Below, piece by piece: positions 19,841 to 27,885 of a DNA stretch of 34,319 nucleotides; within the stretch, counting starts at the first letter, position 1, and each line of letters begins with the position of its first letter. A program made the translations under genes and the position numbers. Source of the stretch: Clostridium saudiense (GTDB lineage: Bacteria; Bacillota; Clostridia; Clostridiales; Clostridiaceae); contig NZ_CBYM010000035.1 of the NCBI RefSeq assembly GCF_000577815.1, positions 1 to 34,319 of the forward strand, given 5' to 3'. Under the pieces are notes generated by a model. The model ran no database searches. It saw only the letters and a program-made list of their open reading frames with translations, and was not told the DNA's origin.

Positions 19841-19857
19841 GTAGTTTTCAAAACTAC
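19841..19857. promoter_or_regulatory. palindromic operator candidate, copy 1
   Basis: GTAGTTTTCAAAACTAC, a perfect 8+1+8 palindrome, lies about 28 bases upstream of the hemolysin III-like start codon. It is identical in core to the copy at 20005-20020. Confidence 0.65.
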
Positions 19858-19987
19858 ATGATATTATATTAATATTATTTGTTATATGTGCAGTATAGTC
19901 AAAGTTTATTTTAGGAGATTTAAGGAAATTATCAGTAAATACATCTGTTTTTCTTGCAAATATTAGAAAATACTATTATTATTAAAA

Positions 19988-19993
19988 TATAAT
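19988..19993 (+). promoter_or_regulatory. -10 element candidate of the DUF1836 operon
   Basis: A perfect TATAAT 40 bases before the DUF1836 start, with operator copy 2 just downstream. No good -35 was found: TTAGAA at 19963 gives a 19-base spacer. Confidence 0.45.
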
Positions 19994-20004
19994 AGTGATA
20001 ACAA

Positions 20005-20020
20005 GTAGTTTTCAAAACTA
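20005..20020. promoter_or_regulatory. palindromic operator candidate, copy 2
   Basis: GTAGTTTTCAAAACTA repeats copy 1 except for the last base of the full palindrome. It sits about 11 bases after the TATAAT and just before the GGAGG of the DUF1836 gene, a position suited to repression. Confidence 0.65.
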
Positions 20021-20033
20021 TATGGAGGATGTT

Positions 20034-20606
20034 ATGGATATAATAGAAATATTAAATAGTTTACCGTTAGAAAGTAATATTAAGTTAGATGAAGTACCTG
20101 AAATAGATTTATATATGGATCAAGTAATACAATTGTTTGAATCAAAATTAAGCAATCAAAAAAGAAATGATGATGAAAAAATATTAACAAAGACAATGAT
20201 TAATAATTATGCTAAAGGGAAGTTATTATTGCCAATAAAGAATAAGAAGTATTCAAAAGAACATATTATATTAATGTCTTTAATTTATAATTTAAAAGGA
20301 GCTTTATCAATAAATGATATTAAGCTTTCATTAGATAAAATAATAAGTAAATCAGAAGATGGGAATTATCCATTAAGAGAATTATATTCGAGCTTTTTAA
20401 AAGAGTGTGCTAATGATGAAAGTAATTTTAAAATAGATGTAAGCACAAGATTTGAAAATATAAGCAATATAGTTGACGGAAATGAAAAATTAGATGGAGA
20501 TTTTGAAAAGAAATTTTTACTATTATGCTCTCTAGTAAATATGAGCAATATGTATAGAAGGATGAGCGAAAAATTAATTGATGAATTTTTTACTGAACAG
20601 GAGTAA
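20034..20606 (+). CDS. DUF1836-family putative DNA-binding regulator
   Basis: DUF1836 proteins have a MerR-like helix-turn-helix fold and are thought to be regulators; none is well characterised to my knowledge. The family hallmark is at residues 51-75: ILTKTMINNYAKGKL followed by LPIKNKKYSKEHI, then a helical LSINDIKL region. Start choice: GTG 19995 would put the operator palindrome and the GGAGG (20024-20028) inside the gene, so ATG 20034 (190 residues) is used. The next gene begins four bases after the stop, so they are cotranscribed. It probably controls itself and the divergent hlyIII-like gene through the two palindromes; this is inference from position. Confidence 0.82.
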   Translation: MDIIEILNSLPLESNIKLDEVPEIDLYMDQVIQLFESKLSNQKRNDDEKILTKTMINNYAKGKLLLPIKNKKYSKEHIILMSLIYNLKGALSINDIKLSLDKIISKSEDGNYPLRELYSSFLKECANDESNFKIDVSTRFENISNIVDGNEKLDGDFEKKFLLLCSLVNMSNMYRRMSEKLIDEFFTEQE

Positions 20607-20609
20607 TAT

Positions 20610-22301
20610 ATGAGAAATTCAAGTGATTTAAAAAGAGAATTAGGTAGAATTGATGGTCGTGGATATAAATCATATAAGGATTTAGAGGGACAATATAGTT
20701 TTAATAATTATATATTGAGTATAGACCATGTTCAAGGAGACCCATTTGCATCACCATCAAGAGTAAGAGTGATAGTAAATAGACACTTCAATAAATTTCC
20801 TGGGGAATTATTTGACGAAAAATATAAAACAGTAGCATTATGTGATTTTTTAACTAGATTATTTAGTAAAAATATTTATAAATATGGAGAAAAAATATTT
20901 GGATCAGGAAAAAGTGGACTTATAGAAATAAGTAGATGTCCACAACAAATATTAGAAAGAACTTCAGTAATAATAGATAACGAAAAAATAGAGGCAAGAT
21001 TTTACGTTGGATTCCCTGCTAAGGGAAGAAGTGTATTATCAAGAGAATTAGAAAAGATATTATTTAATGTTTTACCTAATATAGTTGAAAATACATTGAT
21101 TTATAATAAAATAAACACTAAAGCTTTAAGTGATAGAATAAAATTAGTTGAAGATCAAGAATTTATAAGAAATGAGCTTGAAAATAGAAATCTTGTTGCT
21201 TTTGTTGGTAATAATTCTATATTACCAAGAGAAAGTGGAGTTTCACAAAAACCTTTAAAAGATGGGAAAAAGTTTATTTCACCTAAAGAATTGGAAGTAG
21301 AATTTAGTACACCAAATAGAGGGATAATTAAAGGTATGGGTATACCAAAAGGAATAACTCTAATAGTTGGAGGAGGATATCATGGTAAATCAACATTGCT
21401 TAGGGCATTAGAGCTTGGTGTATATAATCATATAGAAGGTGATGGTAGAGAGTTCGTTATTACAGATGATAGTGCATTAAAGGTTAGAGCTGAAGATGGA
21501 AGAGCAATAACTAAAACAGATATATCATTATTTATCAATAACTTACCTAATGGAAAAGATACTAAGAGTTTTTATACTGAAAATGCAAGTGGAAGTACAT
21601 CACAAGCTGCAAATATCATTGAAGGAATTGAAAGTGGAACAAAGCTATTTTTAATTGATGAAGATACATCAGCAACTAATTTTATGATTAGAGATAGAAT
21701 AATGCAACAGCTTGTAGCTAAAGATAAAGAGCCAATAACTCCTTTTATTGATGTAGCAAAGAGTCTTTATAACGAAAAAGGAATATCTACTATATTAGTT
21801 GCAGGAAGTTCAGGAGACTTTTTTGATATTGCAGATTTAGTTATTCAAATGGATAATTATGAACCTTTTGAGGTTACTGAAAAGGCTAAGTCTTTAAGTA
21901 AGGGATCAACTGAACATAATAAAGATTTAAATATTGATATTAATTTTAATAGGGTAATTCTTAAAGGAACAATAGAAAGTGGACCTAAAGGTGTAAAGAT
22001 AAAAACATTAGGTAAGGATGGAATTTCTATTAACAGAGAAAATATAGATTTACGTGCTGTGGAGCAAATCGTAGATAGTGAACAATTAAATACTATTGGA
22101 GCTATTATGAAATATGTTGAAAATAAATTAATGGGAAAGGATTTAACATTAATTGAAATAACAGATAAAATAATTGAAGAATTAAATAAGAATCTTATTA
22201 ACATTGATAATATTAAAGGTGGACATGGAAGCTTGGCCATGGTAAGAAAGCAAGAAATTATATGTGCATATAATAGATATAGAAAAATAAAAATAAAATA
22301 A
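20610..22301 (+). CDS. ABC_ATPase-family protein (PF09818-type P-loop ATPase)
   Basis: Soluble ATPase of the uncharacterised ABC-class family that includes trypanosome MRB1590; no transporter partner. At 563 residues it has the usual length. An N-terminal domain has the DHVQGDPFASPSRVRV signature (about 39-54), then Walker A GGGYHGKST (254-262), an ASGSTSQA signature-like motif (326-333), and Walker B LFLIDEDTSATN with D350-E351-D352. A C-terminal alpha region ends in GGHGSLAMVRKQEI, typical for the family. AGGAG precedes the ATG. Its tight coupling to a DUF1836 regulator opposite an hlyIII-like gene suggests one regulon, possibly acting on RNA by family analogy; function is not known. Confidence 0.87.
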   Translation: MRNSSDLKRELGRIDGRGYKSYKDLEGQYSFNNYILSIDHVQGDPFASPSRVRVIVNRHFNKFPGELFDEKYKTVALCDFLTRLFSKNIYKYGEKIFGSGKSGLIEISRCPQQILERTSVIIDNEKIEARFYVGFPAKGRSVLSRELEKILFNVLPNIVENTLIYNKINTKALSDRIKLVEDQEFIRNELENRNLVAFVGNNSILPRESGVSQKPLKDGKKFISPKELEVEFSTPNRGIIKGMGIPKGITLIVGGGYHGKSTLLRALELGVYNHIEGDGREFVITDDSALKVRAEDGRAITKTDISLFINNLPNGKDTKSFYTENASGSTSQAANIIEGIESGTKLFLIDEDTSATNFMIRDRIMQQLVAKDKEPITPFIDVAKSLYNEKGISTILVAGSSGDFFDIADLVIQMDNYEPFEVTEKAKSLSKGSTEHNKDLNIDINFNRVILKGTIESGPKGVKIKTLGKDGISINRENIDLRAVEQIVDSEQLNTIGAIMKYVENKLMGKDLTLIEITDKIIEELNKNLINIDNIKGGHGSLAMVRKQEIICAYNRYRKIKIK

Positions 22302-22384
22302 TTTTGAATAAATGGAAAAAATATCTAGTATATTTTTAAGATATATGGTAATATTAATATTGTTAAGTTAATAATTAACAATAT

Positions 22385-22459
22385 GGCTTGTTGGTCAAGA
22401 GGTTAAGACGTCACCCTCTCACGGTGAAATCAGGGGTTCGATTCCCCTACGAGTCACCA
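22385..22459 (+). tRNA. tRNA-Glu (CUC anticodon)
   Basis: Acceptor GGCTTGT pairs with ACGAGTC (G-U pairs allowed) and the D arm is TTGGTCAAGAGGTTAAGAC. The anticodon stem TCACC/GGTGA has loop 22416-22422 with CTC at 22418-22420, the T loop is TTCGATT, and CCA is encoded at 22457-22459. It reads GAG codons and complements the more usual UUC isoacceptor. Confidence 0.94.
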
Positions 22460-22472
22460 TTATCAAGGATTA

Positions 22473-22507
22473 GGGAGTTAAACAATTTTGTTTGCTCCTT
22501 TTTTTAT
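22473..22507 (+). terminator. intrinsic terminator of tRNA-Glu
   Basis: GGAG...AAAC (22474-22482) pairs with GTTTGCTCC (22490-22498) with one internal mismatch region, followed by seven or more T. Confidence 0.8.
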
Positions 22508-22520
22508 TTGATAGATTATC

Positions 22521-22647
22521 CGTTGTAACACTCCCACATATTTAGATAGGAGATAATAGCAGATATGATTCTAGACTAGGTGATATTAGGGTGTAACGAA
22601 TTTTAACCTTAAGGTGGAAATAAAGCTCTATTTTAAGGTTAGAATTC
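22521..22647. repeat. two adjacent inverted repeats in the tRNA-Glu/yjiH-like intergenic region
   Basis: An imperfect repeat (22521-22541 with 22583-22598) touches a near-perfect one (GAATTTTAACCTTAA 22598-22612 with 22633-22647, one mismatch in 15). Neither is followed by a T tract. No ORF is inside. Confidence 0.55.
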
Positions 22648-22652
22648 AGTTT

Positions 22653-22680
22653 ATAAAAAAAGCTGCCAATATGGCAGCTT
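22653..22680 (-). terminator. intrinsic terminator of the YjiH-like gene
   Basis: AAGCTGCCA/TGGCAGCTT (22660-22668 with 22672-22680) is a perfect 9-bp stem with a three-base loop, followed on the minus strand by seven T. It begins six bases after the stop. Confidence 0.9.
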
Positions 22681-22686
22681 AAATAT

Positions 22687-24069
22687 CTAATATATAAAGT
22701 TTGCGATTAGAACTATAACTGGTAAAGTTATTAATGTTCTTTCAATAAATATTATAATTAATTCTTTTATATTTACTGGAATTTTAGAACCAAGTAAAAC
22801 TCCACCAACTTCAGACATATATACAAGTTGAGTTACAGAAACTGCAGCAACTATAAATCTTGTCATTTCACTAGTTATTGTTGTTGAAGCAACAACTGAA
22901 GGAAGTAACATATCTGCAAATCCAACAACTAATGTTTGAGAAGCTTGAACGGCTTCAGGTACTTGTAATAATTGAAGTATTGGAATAAATGGTACTCCAA
23001 GGATTTTAAATAGTGGAGTGTAAGTAGCTATTATAAGAGCTATTGTTGCCATACACATAACAACAGGAAGAACTCCAACCCACATATCTAAGACATTCTT
23101 AGCACCATCAGCAAAAAATTCTTTTATACTAGAATTCTTTCTTGCTTTTGTTATAGCTTGTTCATATCCCCATGATAAAGATGTATATCCTTCAGGAATA
23201 GATTCATCTATTTTATTAGTTTTACCATTATAATATGTATCTTTCTTTTTTGATAAAGGATATATTCTTGGTACTATTACGGCTGCAACTATTCCAGCAA
23301 AGGTAACAGTTAAATAAAATGGTACAAATATATTTCCAAGACCAACAGTATTTATTACTACTAAGCTAAATGTAATTGAAACTGCAGAGAATGTAGTACT
23401 TATAGTTGCAGCTTCTCTTTCAGTATAAAATCCATCTTCATATTGTTTATTAGTTAGCATTATTCCTAAAGTACCATCACCTAACCAAGAAGTAATACAG
23501 TCAATTGAAGAACGACCAGGTAATTTAAATACAGGTCTCATTATTTTAGTTAATAATGATCCAAAGAACTCTAATAGACCAAAGTTAAGTAATAACGGTA
23601 AGAATAATCCTGCAAATAAGAATATAGAAAATAATACAGTTAAAAGATCATTCAATACAAAAGCACCAGTATCACCGCTTATTATCATTTGAGGACCTAT
23701 TTGGAATGCAGCAAGAACCCCAAATATACCACCTAATACTCTAGAAACTAACCATAGTGGTGTAGTGGTAAATAATGAGCTTAAAATCTTATTGTTAGTG
23801 ATAAATTTAGGCTTAACAATTGTTGCTATTAAACTAAGTATAGCTGAAATAGCCATTGTACCTGTAATTATATATACTAAATATTCACCAAGAAAATTTA
23901 CTAACATTCCAGAAAAAATAGCTATTGGAATTGTTACATCACCTTCATATTTTATTGGAATCATAAATAATAAGACACCAATTATAGAAGGAATGATGAA
24001 TTTTAAATTATCTTTTAAAGTAAATTTACTTTTATTATCATCAAATGGTTTTAATTTTGAAACTTCCAT
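22687..24069 (-). CDS. YjiH-family membrane protein with nucleoside-recognition (gate) domains
   Basis: Polytopic inner membrane protein of the YjiH/gate-domain group; transported substrate unknown, with nucleosides often suggested only from domain naming. About nine to ten hydrophobic segments are visible, with one gate domain around residues 140-260 (containing LPGRSSIDCITSWLGDGTLG) and a second around 330-450 (ASTTITSEMTRFIVAAVSV). A charged cytoplasmic loop (KKKDTYYNGKTNK) separates them. Start choice: the AAGGAG at 24075-24080 lies between the upstream ATG 24087 and ATG 24069, so the latter is used (460 residues). It is monocistronic and divergent from the proBA region; palindromes in the shared intergenic region could regulate it. 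Confidence 0.85.
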   Translation of the reverse strand: MEVSKLKPFDDNKSKFTLKDNLKFIIPSIIGVLLFMIPIKYEGDVTIPIAIFSGMLVNFLGEYLVYIITGTMAISAILSLIATIVKPKFITNNKILSSLFTTTPLWLVSRVLGGIFGVLAAFQIGPQMIISGDTGAFVLNDLLTVLFSIFLFAGLFLPLLLNFGLLEFFGSLLTKIMRPVFKLPGRSSIDCITSWLGDGTLGIMLTNKQYEDGFYTEREAATISTTFSAVSITFSLVVINTVGLGNIFVPFYLTVTFAGIVAAVIVPRIYPLSKKKDTYYNGKTNKIDESIPEGYTSLSWGYEQAITKARKNSSIKEFFADGAKNVLDMWVGVLPVVMCMATIALIIATYTPLFKILGVPFIPILQLLQVPEAVQASQTLVVGFADMLLPSVVASTTITSEMTRFIVAAVSVTQLVYMSEVGGVLLGSKIPVNIKELIIIFIERTLITLPVIVLIANFIY

Positions 24070-24127
24070 TTTTTCTCCTTTATACATAAAAATTTATAAT
24101 TATTCATCTATATTCATTCTAAATGCA

Positions 24128-24197
24128 AAAATATTAAAAATCAATATTTTTAATGCATAAAAATTAAAAAAAGGACTGGAAATTTTAATTTTTATGC
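24128..24197. promoter_or_regulatory. two palindromes in the divergent YjiH-like/proB intergenic region
   Basis: A perfect 15-bp inverted repeat (GCATAAAAATTAAAA 24155-24169 with 24183-24197) encloses a 13-base G-containing loop. It adjoins an AAAATATT/AATATTTT repeat just before it. As both neighbours point away, terminator use is unlikely; operator or leader RNA roles are possible. Confidence 0.45.
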
Positions 24198-24290
24198 AGA
24201 TATATTAAATTTTATGTATTTTTTATTCAAGTATATAGAAGGTAATTATTTAATAAGGAAGCAAAGAGAATAAATGTAAAGGAAGTTTTT

Positions 24291-24338
24291 ATGGTAAATA
24301 ATAATAAAGATAATTATAATAGAGAGATAACAGTCTAA
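24291..24338 (+). CDS. possible 15-codon upstream ORF before proB
   Basis: ATG 24291 follows an AAAGGAAG ribosome binding site by about five bases and opens a 15-residue frame rich in Asn ([10 protein letters not shown]...) that stops 20 bases before the proB start. It contains no proline, so it is not a classical proline attenuator peptide. A TATAAT at 24315-24320 inside it could instead be the proB promoter -10, in which case this ORF would not be transcribed. Weak evidence. Confidence 0.25.
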   Translation: MVNNNKDNYNREITV

Positions 24339-24357
24339 GGTTCAGGAGATGATTAAG

Positions 24358-25164
24358 GTGAATTATAGGGAACAGATTAAAGAATGCAGTAGAATAGTAG
24401 TTAAAGTAGGAACGTCAACACTTACTTATGATAATGGAAATATAAATTTAACAAGAATAGAAAAGTTGACAAGAGTACTATCAGATTTAATGAATTCTGG
24501 AAAAGAAGTTGTGTTAGTTACATCAGGAGCAGTTGGTGTTGGAGTTAACAAGCTTAAATTAAAGGAGAAACCAAAGAGTATAAAAGAGAAACAAGCAGTA
24601 GCTGCAGTAGGTCAGTGTGAGCTTATGCATATATATAGTAAGTTTTTTGGAGAATATAGTCATGTTGTTGGGCAAGTGTTATTAACAAGAGATGTTGTTG
24701 AGGATGATCATATAAGAGAAAATGTTGTTAATACATTTGAAACTTTATTAGAAAATGGAATAATACCAATAGTTAATGAAAATGACACAGTTGCCATAGA
24801 TGAAATAGAAAATATAGTTAGATTTGGTGATAATGATAATTTATCTGCAATAGTAGCTCAATTAGTTTGTGCAGACTTATTAATTATACTATCTGATATA
24901 GATGGATTTTATGATTCAGATCCAAGAAAAAATCCAGATTCTCAGCTTATAAAAACAGTAGAAGAAATTACACCTGAGCTAGAAGCATGTGCAGGTGGTG
25001 CTGGAAGTTCGCTTGGAACTGGAGGAATGGCTACAAAGTTAACAGCAGCTAAAAGAGCTACAAGTGCTGGATGTAATATGGTATTAGCTAATGGTGATAA
25101 TCCATCAATATTAATGGACATTACATCAGGTAAAGAGATTGGAACATTATTTATAAAGAAATAA
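24358..25164 (+). CDS. proB: glutamate 5-kinase
   Basis: First step of proline synthesis: phosphorylates glutamate to gamma-glutamyl phosphate, which ProA reduces. The amino-acid-kinase fold is evident from K16-V-G-T-S-T near the start, [17 protein letters not shown], and [13 protein letters not shown], then [12 protein letters not shown] and [16 protein letters not shown]. At 268 residues it lacks the C-terminal PUA domain of E. coli ProB, as often in Firmicutes. Start choice: ATG 24349 directly abuts the AGGAG (24344-24348), so GTG 24358 at nine bases is more likely. It forms an operon with proA (25-base gap). Confidence 0.93.
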   Translation: MNYREQIKECSRIVVKVGTSTLTYDNGNINLTRIEKLTRVLSDLMNSGKEVVLVTSGAVGVGVNKLKLKEKPKSIKEKQAVAAVGQCELMHIYSKFFGEYSHVVGQVLLTRDVVEDDHIRENVVNTFETLLENGIIPIVNENDTVAIDEIENIVRFGDNDNLSAIVAQLVCADLLIILSDIDGFYDSDPRKNPDSQLIKTVEEITPELEACAGGAGSSLGTGGMATKLTAAKRATSAGCNMVLANGDNPSILMDITSGKEIGTLFIKK

Positions 25165-25189
25165 GAATGTAGAGAGGAGTTAAGTAATA

Positions 25190-26434
25190 ATGAATGAATT
25201 AATTATTAAAGGAAAAAAAGCTAAAGAAGTATCTTTCATACTAGGAAATTTAAGTACTGGAGAAAAAAATAATGGATTAAATGCTATGGCTGATTTTTTA
25301 GTTAATAATAAGGAAGAAATTATTAATGCTAATAAAATTGATTTACAAGCAGCAATAGAAAAAGGTACATCTAAATCTATGCTTGATAGATTAGCTTTAA
25401 ATGAAGAAAGAATAGAAGGAATGGCAAATGGATTAAGACAAGTTTCTGCACTTCCAGATCCAGTTGGAGAAGTCTTAGGAATGTGGACTAGACCTAATGG
25501 ATTGCAAATAGGTCAAAAAAGAGTTCCTTTAGGAGTTATAGGAATAATATATGAGGCAAGACCAAATGTAACAAGTGATGCAGCAGGATTATGCTTTAAA
25601 GCTGGTAATGCAGTTATTTTAAGAGGTGGAAGTGAAGCTATTAACTCTAATAAGGCTATAGTTAAGGTTTTAAGAGAAGGACTTAAATCTATAGATCTTC
25701 CAGAAGATGCAATTCAATTAGTAGAAGATACTAGCAGAGAAGTAGCAACTGAAATGATGAAATTAAATGAATATATAGATGTTTTAATTCCAAGAGGAGG
25801 AGCAGGGCTTATTCAAGCCGTAGTCAGAAATGCAACTGTACCAGTAATTGAAACTGGAACAGGTAATTGTCATATATATGTTGATGAATTTGCAGATTTT
25901 GAAATGGCTAAGAATATTGTATTAAATGCAAAGACTTCAAGACCATCTGTATGTAATGCTGCTGAAAAGTTATTAGTTCATGAAAAAATAGCTAAGGAGT
26001 TTATGCCAATTATTTTAAAAGCTTTAAGAGATAAAGAAGTTGAGGTTAGAGGTGATGAAACATCTATAGCTTATGATTCTTCAATAATAAAGGCTAATGA
26101 CGAAGAATGGTATAATGAATATTTAGATTATAAAATTGGAGTTAAGGTAGTAAAGAATATAGATGAAGCAATAAGCTTAATTAATCACTTTGGTTCAGGT
26201 CATTCAGAAGCAATAGTTACTAAAGATTACGAAAACTCACAAAAATTCTTACAGAAGGTAAATGCAGCTGCTGTTTATGTAAATGCATCAACTAGATTTA
26301 CAGATGGAGAAGAATTTGGATTTGGAGCAGAAATAGGAATCAGTACACAAAAGCTTCACGCAAGAGGCCCTATGGGACTTAAAGAACTTACAACTATTAA
26401 ATACATTATCTACGGAAACGGACAGATAAGATAA
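25190..26434 (+). CDS. proA: gamma-glutamyl phosphate reductase
   Basis: NADPH-dependent reductase making glutamate 5-semialdehyde, the second proline step. The 414 residues are of standard length. Typical segments are visible: [20 protein letters not shown] (about 121-140), [29 protein letters not shown], and the catalytic Cys255 in [13 protein letters not shown]. The C-terminus has [28 protein letters not shown], as in the family. GAGAGGAG precedes the ATG. It is cotranscribed with proB; no terminator follows directly, and two tandem structured repeats begin five bases after the stop. Confidence 0.96.
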   Translation: MNELIIKGKKAKEVSFILGNLSTGEKNNGLNAMADFLVNNKEEIINANKIDLQAAIEKGTSKSMLDRLALNEERIEGMANGLRQVSALPDPVGEVLGMWTRPNGLQIGQKRVPLGVIGIIYEARPNVTSDAAGLCFKAGNAVILRGGSEAINSNKAIVKVLREGLKSIDLPEDAIQLVEDTSREVATEMMKLNEYIDVLIPRGGAGLIQAVVRNATVPVIETGTGNCHIYVDEFADFEMAKNIVLNAKTSRPSVCNAAEKLLVHEKIAKEFMPIILKALRDKEVEVRGDETSIAYDSSIIKANDEEWYNEYLDYKIGVKVVKNIDEAISLINHFGSGHSEAIVTKDYENSQKFLQKVNAAAVYVNASTRFTDGEEFGFGAEIGISTQKLHARGPMGLKELTTIKYIIYGNGQIR

Positions 26435-26438
26435 GTGA

Positions 26439-26500
26439 GCCTCCAAATTTTAATTTGGTCAGGCGAACTTACTCAGCCGACATAAGGAGGCAGAGTTTCA
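26439..26500. repeat. 62-nt structured repeat downstream of proA, copy 1
   Basis: GCCTCC at the start can pair with GGAGGC near the end. Inside are CCAAATT/AATTTGG and TCAGGC/GCCGA hairpins. An AAGGAGG Shine-Dalgarno-like word (26484-26490) lies in the closing stem. No T tract follows. Confidence 0.8.
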
Positions 26501-26506
26501 ATAAAC

Positions 26507-26568
26507 GCCTCCAAATTTTAATTTGGTCAGGCGAACTTACTCAGCCGACAGAAGGAGGCAGAGTTTCA
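26507..26568. repeat. 62-nt structured repeat downstream of proA, copy 2
   Basis: Identical to copy 1 except for one base (ACAGAAGG for ACATAAGG), six bases after it. AAGGAGG is at 26552-26558. A 68-base period with a single substitution points to recent duplication or strong constraint. Confidence 0.8.
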
Positions 26569-26696
26569 TTTGTGATATTTCATTAAAAATATGTAGAAAA
26601 TCAGTTAATTAGGAGTTTTTATCTAAAAAACAATGTACAAATTTTAAAATCAATACATATCATATAGTAGAAGAAATAGTCGAGAAGGAATAATAT

Positions 26697-27293
26697 ATGG
26701 CCTATGTATTGATTTTTTGTTTAATAGTAGCGCTAATTGTTCTTAGCATATTTGTAGTAATGGACATGTATGGCAATAAGTACATTTTAGACATGAAAGA
26801 CCTTCCGATAGATTGTGATACAGTAATTATTTTAGGTGCTGGTATAAGACCTGATGGAAATCCTTGTGATTTATTGGCAGATAGGTTAGATACGGGTGCT
26901 AAAGTATATGTAAGAAGAATATGCAAAACTATTTTGTTAACTGGTGATAATAGTGGTGAGAATCACAATGAACTTGCTGTTATGAAAAACTGGATTATGA
27001 AAAATTACACTGAAGAGAATATTAGAGAATCAGATTTATTAATAGATAATTGTGGTTTTTGTACTTATGATAGTATGAAGAGGGCAAAGAATATATTTAA
27101 TATTAATAGAGCTATAATATCAACTAATAGATATCATTTGCCAAGAGCCATATTTATTGCAAGAAGATTTGGAATTGAAGCATATGGGATAGCCTCTGAT
27201 ATGAGGGAATACGATAGAATGAAGAAATATAAGAGAAGAGAGCGTTTAGCTCAAATTAAAGATTTCTTTTTATGCCTTATAAAGATATATTAA
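26697..27293 (+). CDS. SanA/YdcF-like DUF218 protein, membrane-anchored
   Basis: Envelope protein of the DUF218 group (SanA/YdcF); E. coli SanA affects envelope permeability, but the biochemical function is unclear. The 198-residue protein has one N-terminal membrane segment (about 3-22), then the family core: VIILGAG (43-49), DGNPCDLLADRL (53-64), LLTGDNSGENHNE (80-92), a CTYDSMKRA segment and NRYHLPRAIFIARRFGIE. GAGAAGGA precedes the ATG. It is a single gene; the coding end forms the left arm of its own terminator. About 130 bases with no other recognised element separate it from the proA-side repeats. Confidence 0.83.
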   Translation: MAYVLIFCLIVALIVLSIFVVMDMYGNKYILDMKDLPIDCDTVIILGAGIRPDGNPCDLLADRLDTGAKVYVRRICKTILLTGDNSGENHNELAVMKNWIMKNYTEENIRESDLLIDNCGFCTYDSMKRAKNIFNINRAIISTNRYHLPRAIFIARRFGIEAYGIASDMREYDRMKKYKRRERLAQIKDFFLCLIKIY

Positions 27294-27317
27294 TGTATCT
27301 TTATAAGGCCTTTTTTT
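27274..27317 (+). terminator. terminator overlapping the end of the SanA-like gene
   Basis: Perfect 14-bp stem (27274-27287 with 27296-27309) followed by seven T. The stop codon (27291-27293) lies in the loop and the last codons make the left arm. Confidence 0.92.
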
Positions 27318-27420
27318 ATTTATAAATAGAAATAAATTATATTTTTAATAGATTATACTTAAATTATATTGGATAATAAAGAGATAAAATAGTAGCAAGA
27401 AAAGGGAAGGAAGTAGAAAA

Positions 27421-27864
27421 ATGTTTGAAATTAAAAAGTTTAATGATTTAACAGTTAATGAAATGTATGAAATTGCAAAATCTAGGTTTGAGGTTTTTGT
27501 TTGTGAGCAGAAGATAGTAGAAGAACAGGATTTTGATGATAAAGATAAGGTATGTCATCATATAATGTTAAAAGAAAATGAAAGAGTTGTTGCTTATTGT
27601 AGAATAGTACCTAAAGGAATAGGATATGATTATATTTCAGTAGGAAGAGTTTTAGTACTTTCAAGTCATAGAAGAAAAGGAATTGCTCAAGAAATGATGA
27701 AAGTAGCATTAGAGTTTATTAAAAACAATTTAGATGAAAAAACTGTAGTATTATCAGCACAACTTTATGCTAAAGGATTATATGAAAGTGTAGGATTTAA
27801 GGTTATATCAGATGTTTATGATGAAGTTAATATTCCCCATGTTAAAATGAAAGTAGAATTATAA
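27421..27864 (+). CDS. ElaA-like GNAT acetyltransferase
   Basis: Small acetyl-CoA-dependent acetyltransferase of the ElaA type; substrate unknown. The 147 residues carry the ElaA pattern: YEIAKSRFEVFVCEQ (16-30), an EEQDFDD acidic segment, VAYCRIVPKG, then SVGRVLVLSSHRRKGIAQEMM with the acetyl-CoA loop R84-R-K-G-I-A89. It closes with LYESVGFKV and IPHVKMKVEL. GGGAAGG lies upstream of the ATG. It is the first of three close genes (gaps of 21 and 10 bases) with an SDR enzyme and a HAD phosphatase, probably one operon with no obvious shared pathway. Confidence 0.87.
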   Translation: MFEIKKFNDLTVNEMYEIAKSRFEVFVCEQKIVEEQDFDDKDKVCHHIMLKENERVVAYCRIVPKGIGYDYISVGRVLVLSSHRRKGIAQEMMKVALEFIKNNLDEKTVVLSAQLYAKGLYESVGFKVISDVYDEVNIPHVKMKVEL

Positions 27865-27885
27865 TGTTTTTAGGAGAGGTTTATT

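Noticed and set aside
19995..20033. GTG-initiated extension of the DUF1836 protein
   Set aside because: It would place the operator palindrome and the GGAGG inside the coding region; ATG 20034 fits both.
21857..22240. Long minus-strand frame inside the ABC_ATPase gene
   Set aside because: Antisense shadow of a well-supported gene; no ribosome binding site and no recognisable protein.
24070..24357. T-box or proline leader in front of proBA
   Set aside because: No T-box sequence, no specifier-loop architecture, no terminator before proB and no Pro codons in the short upstream ORF.
26439..26568. Direct repeats that could suggest a CRISPR array
   Set aside because: Only two units, 62 bases long, separated by six bases; no spacer-sized gaps and no cas genes.
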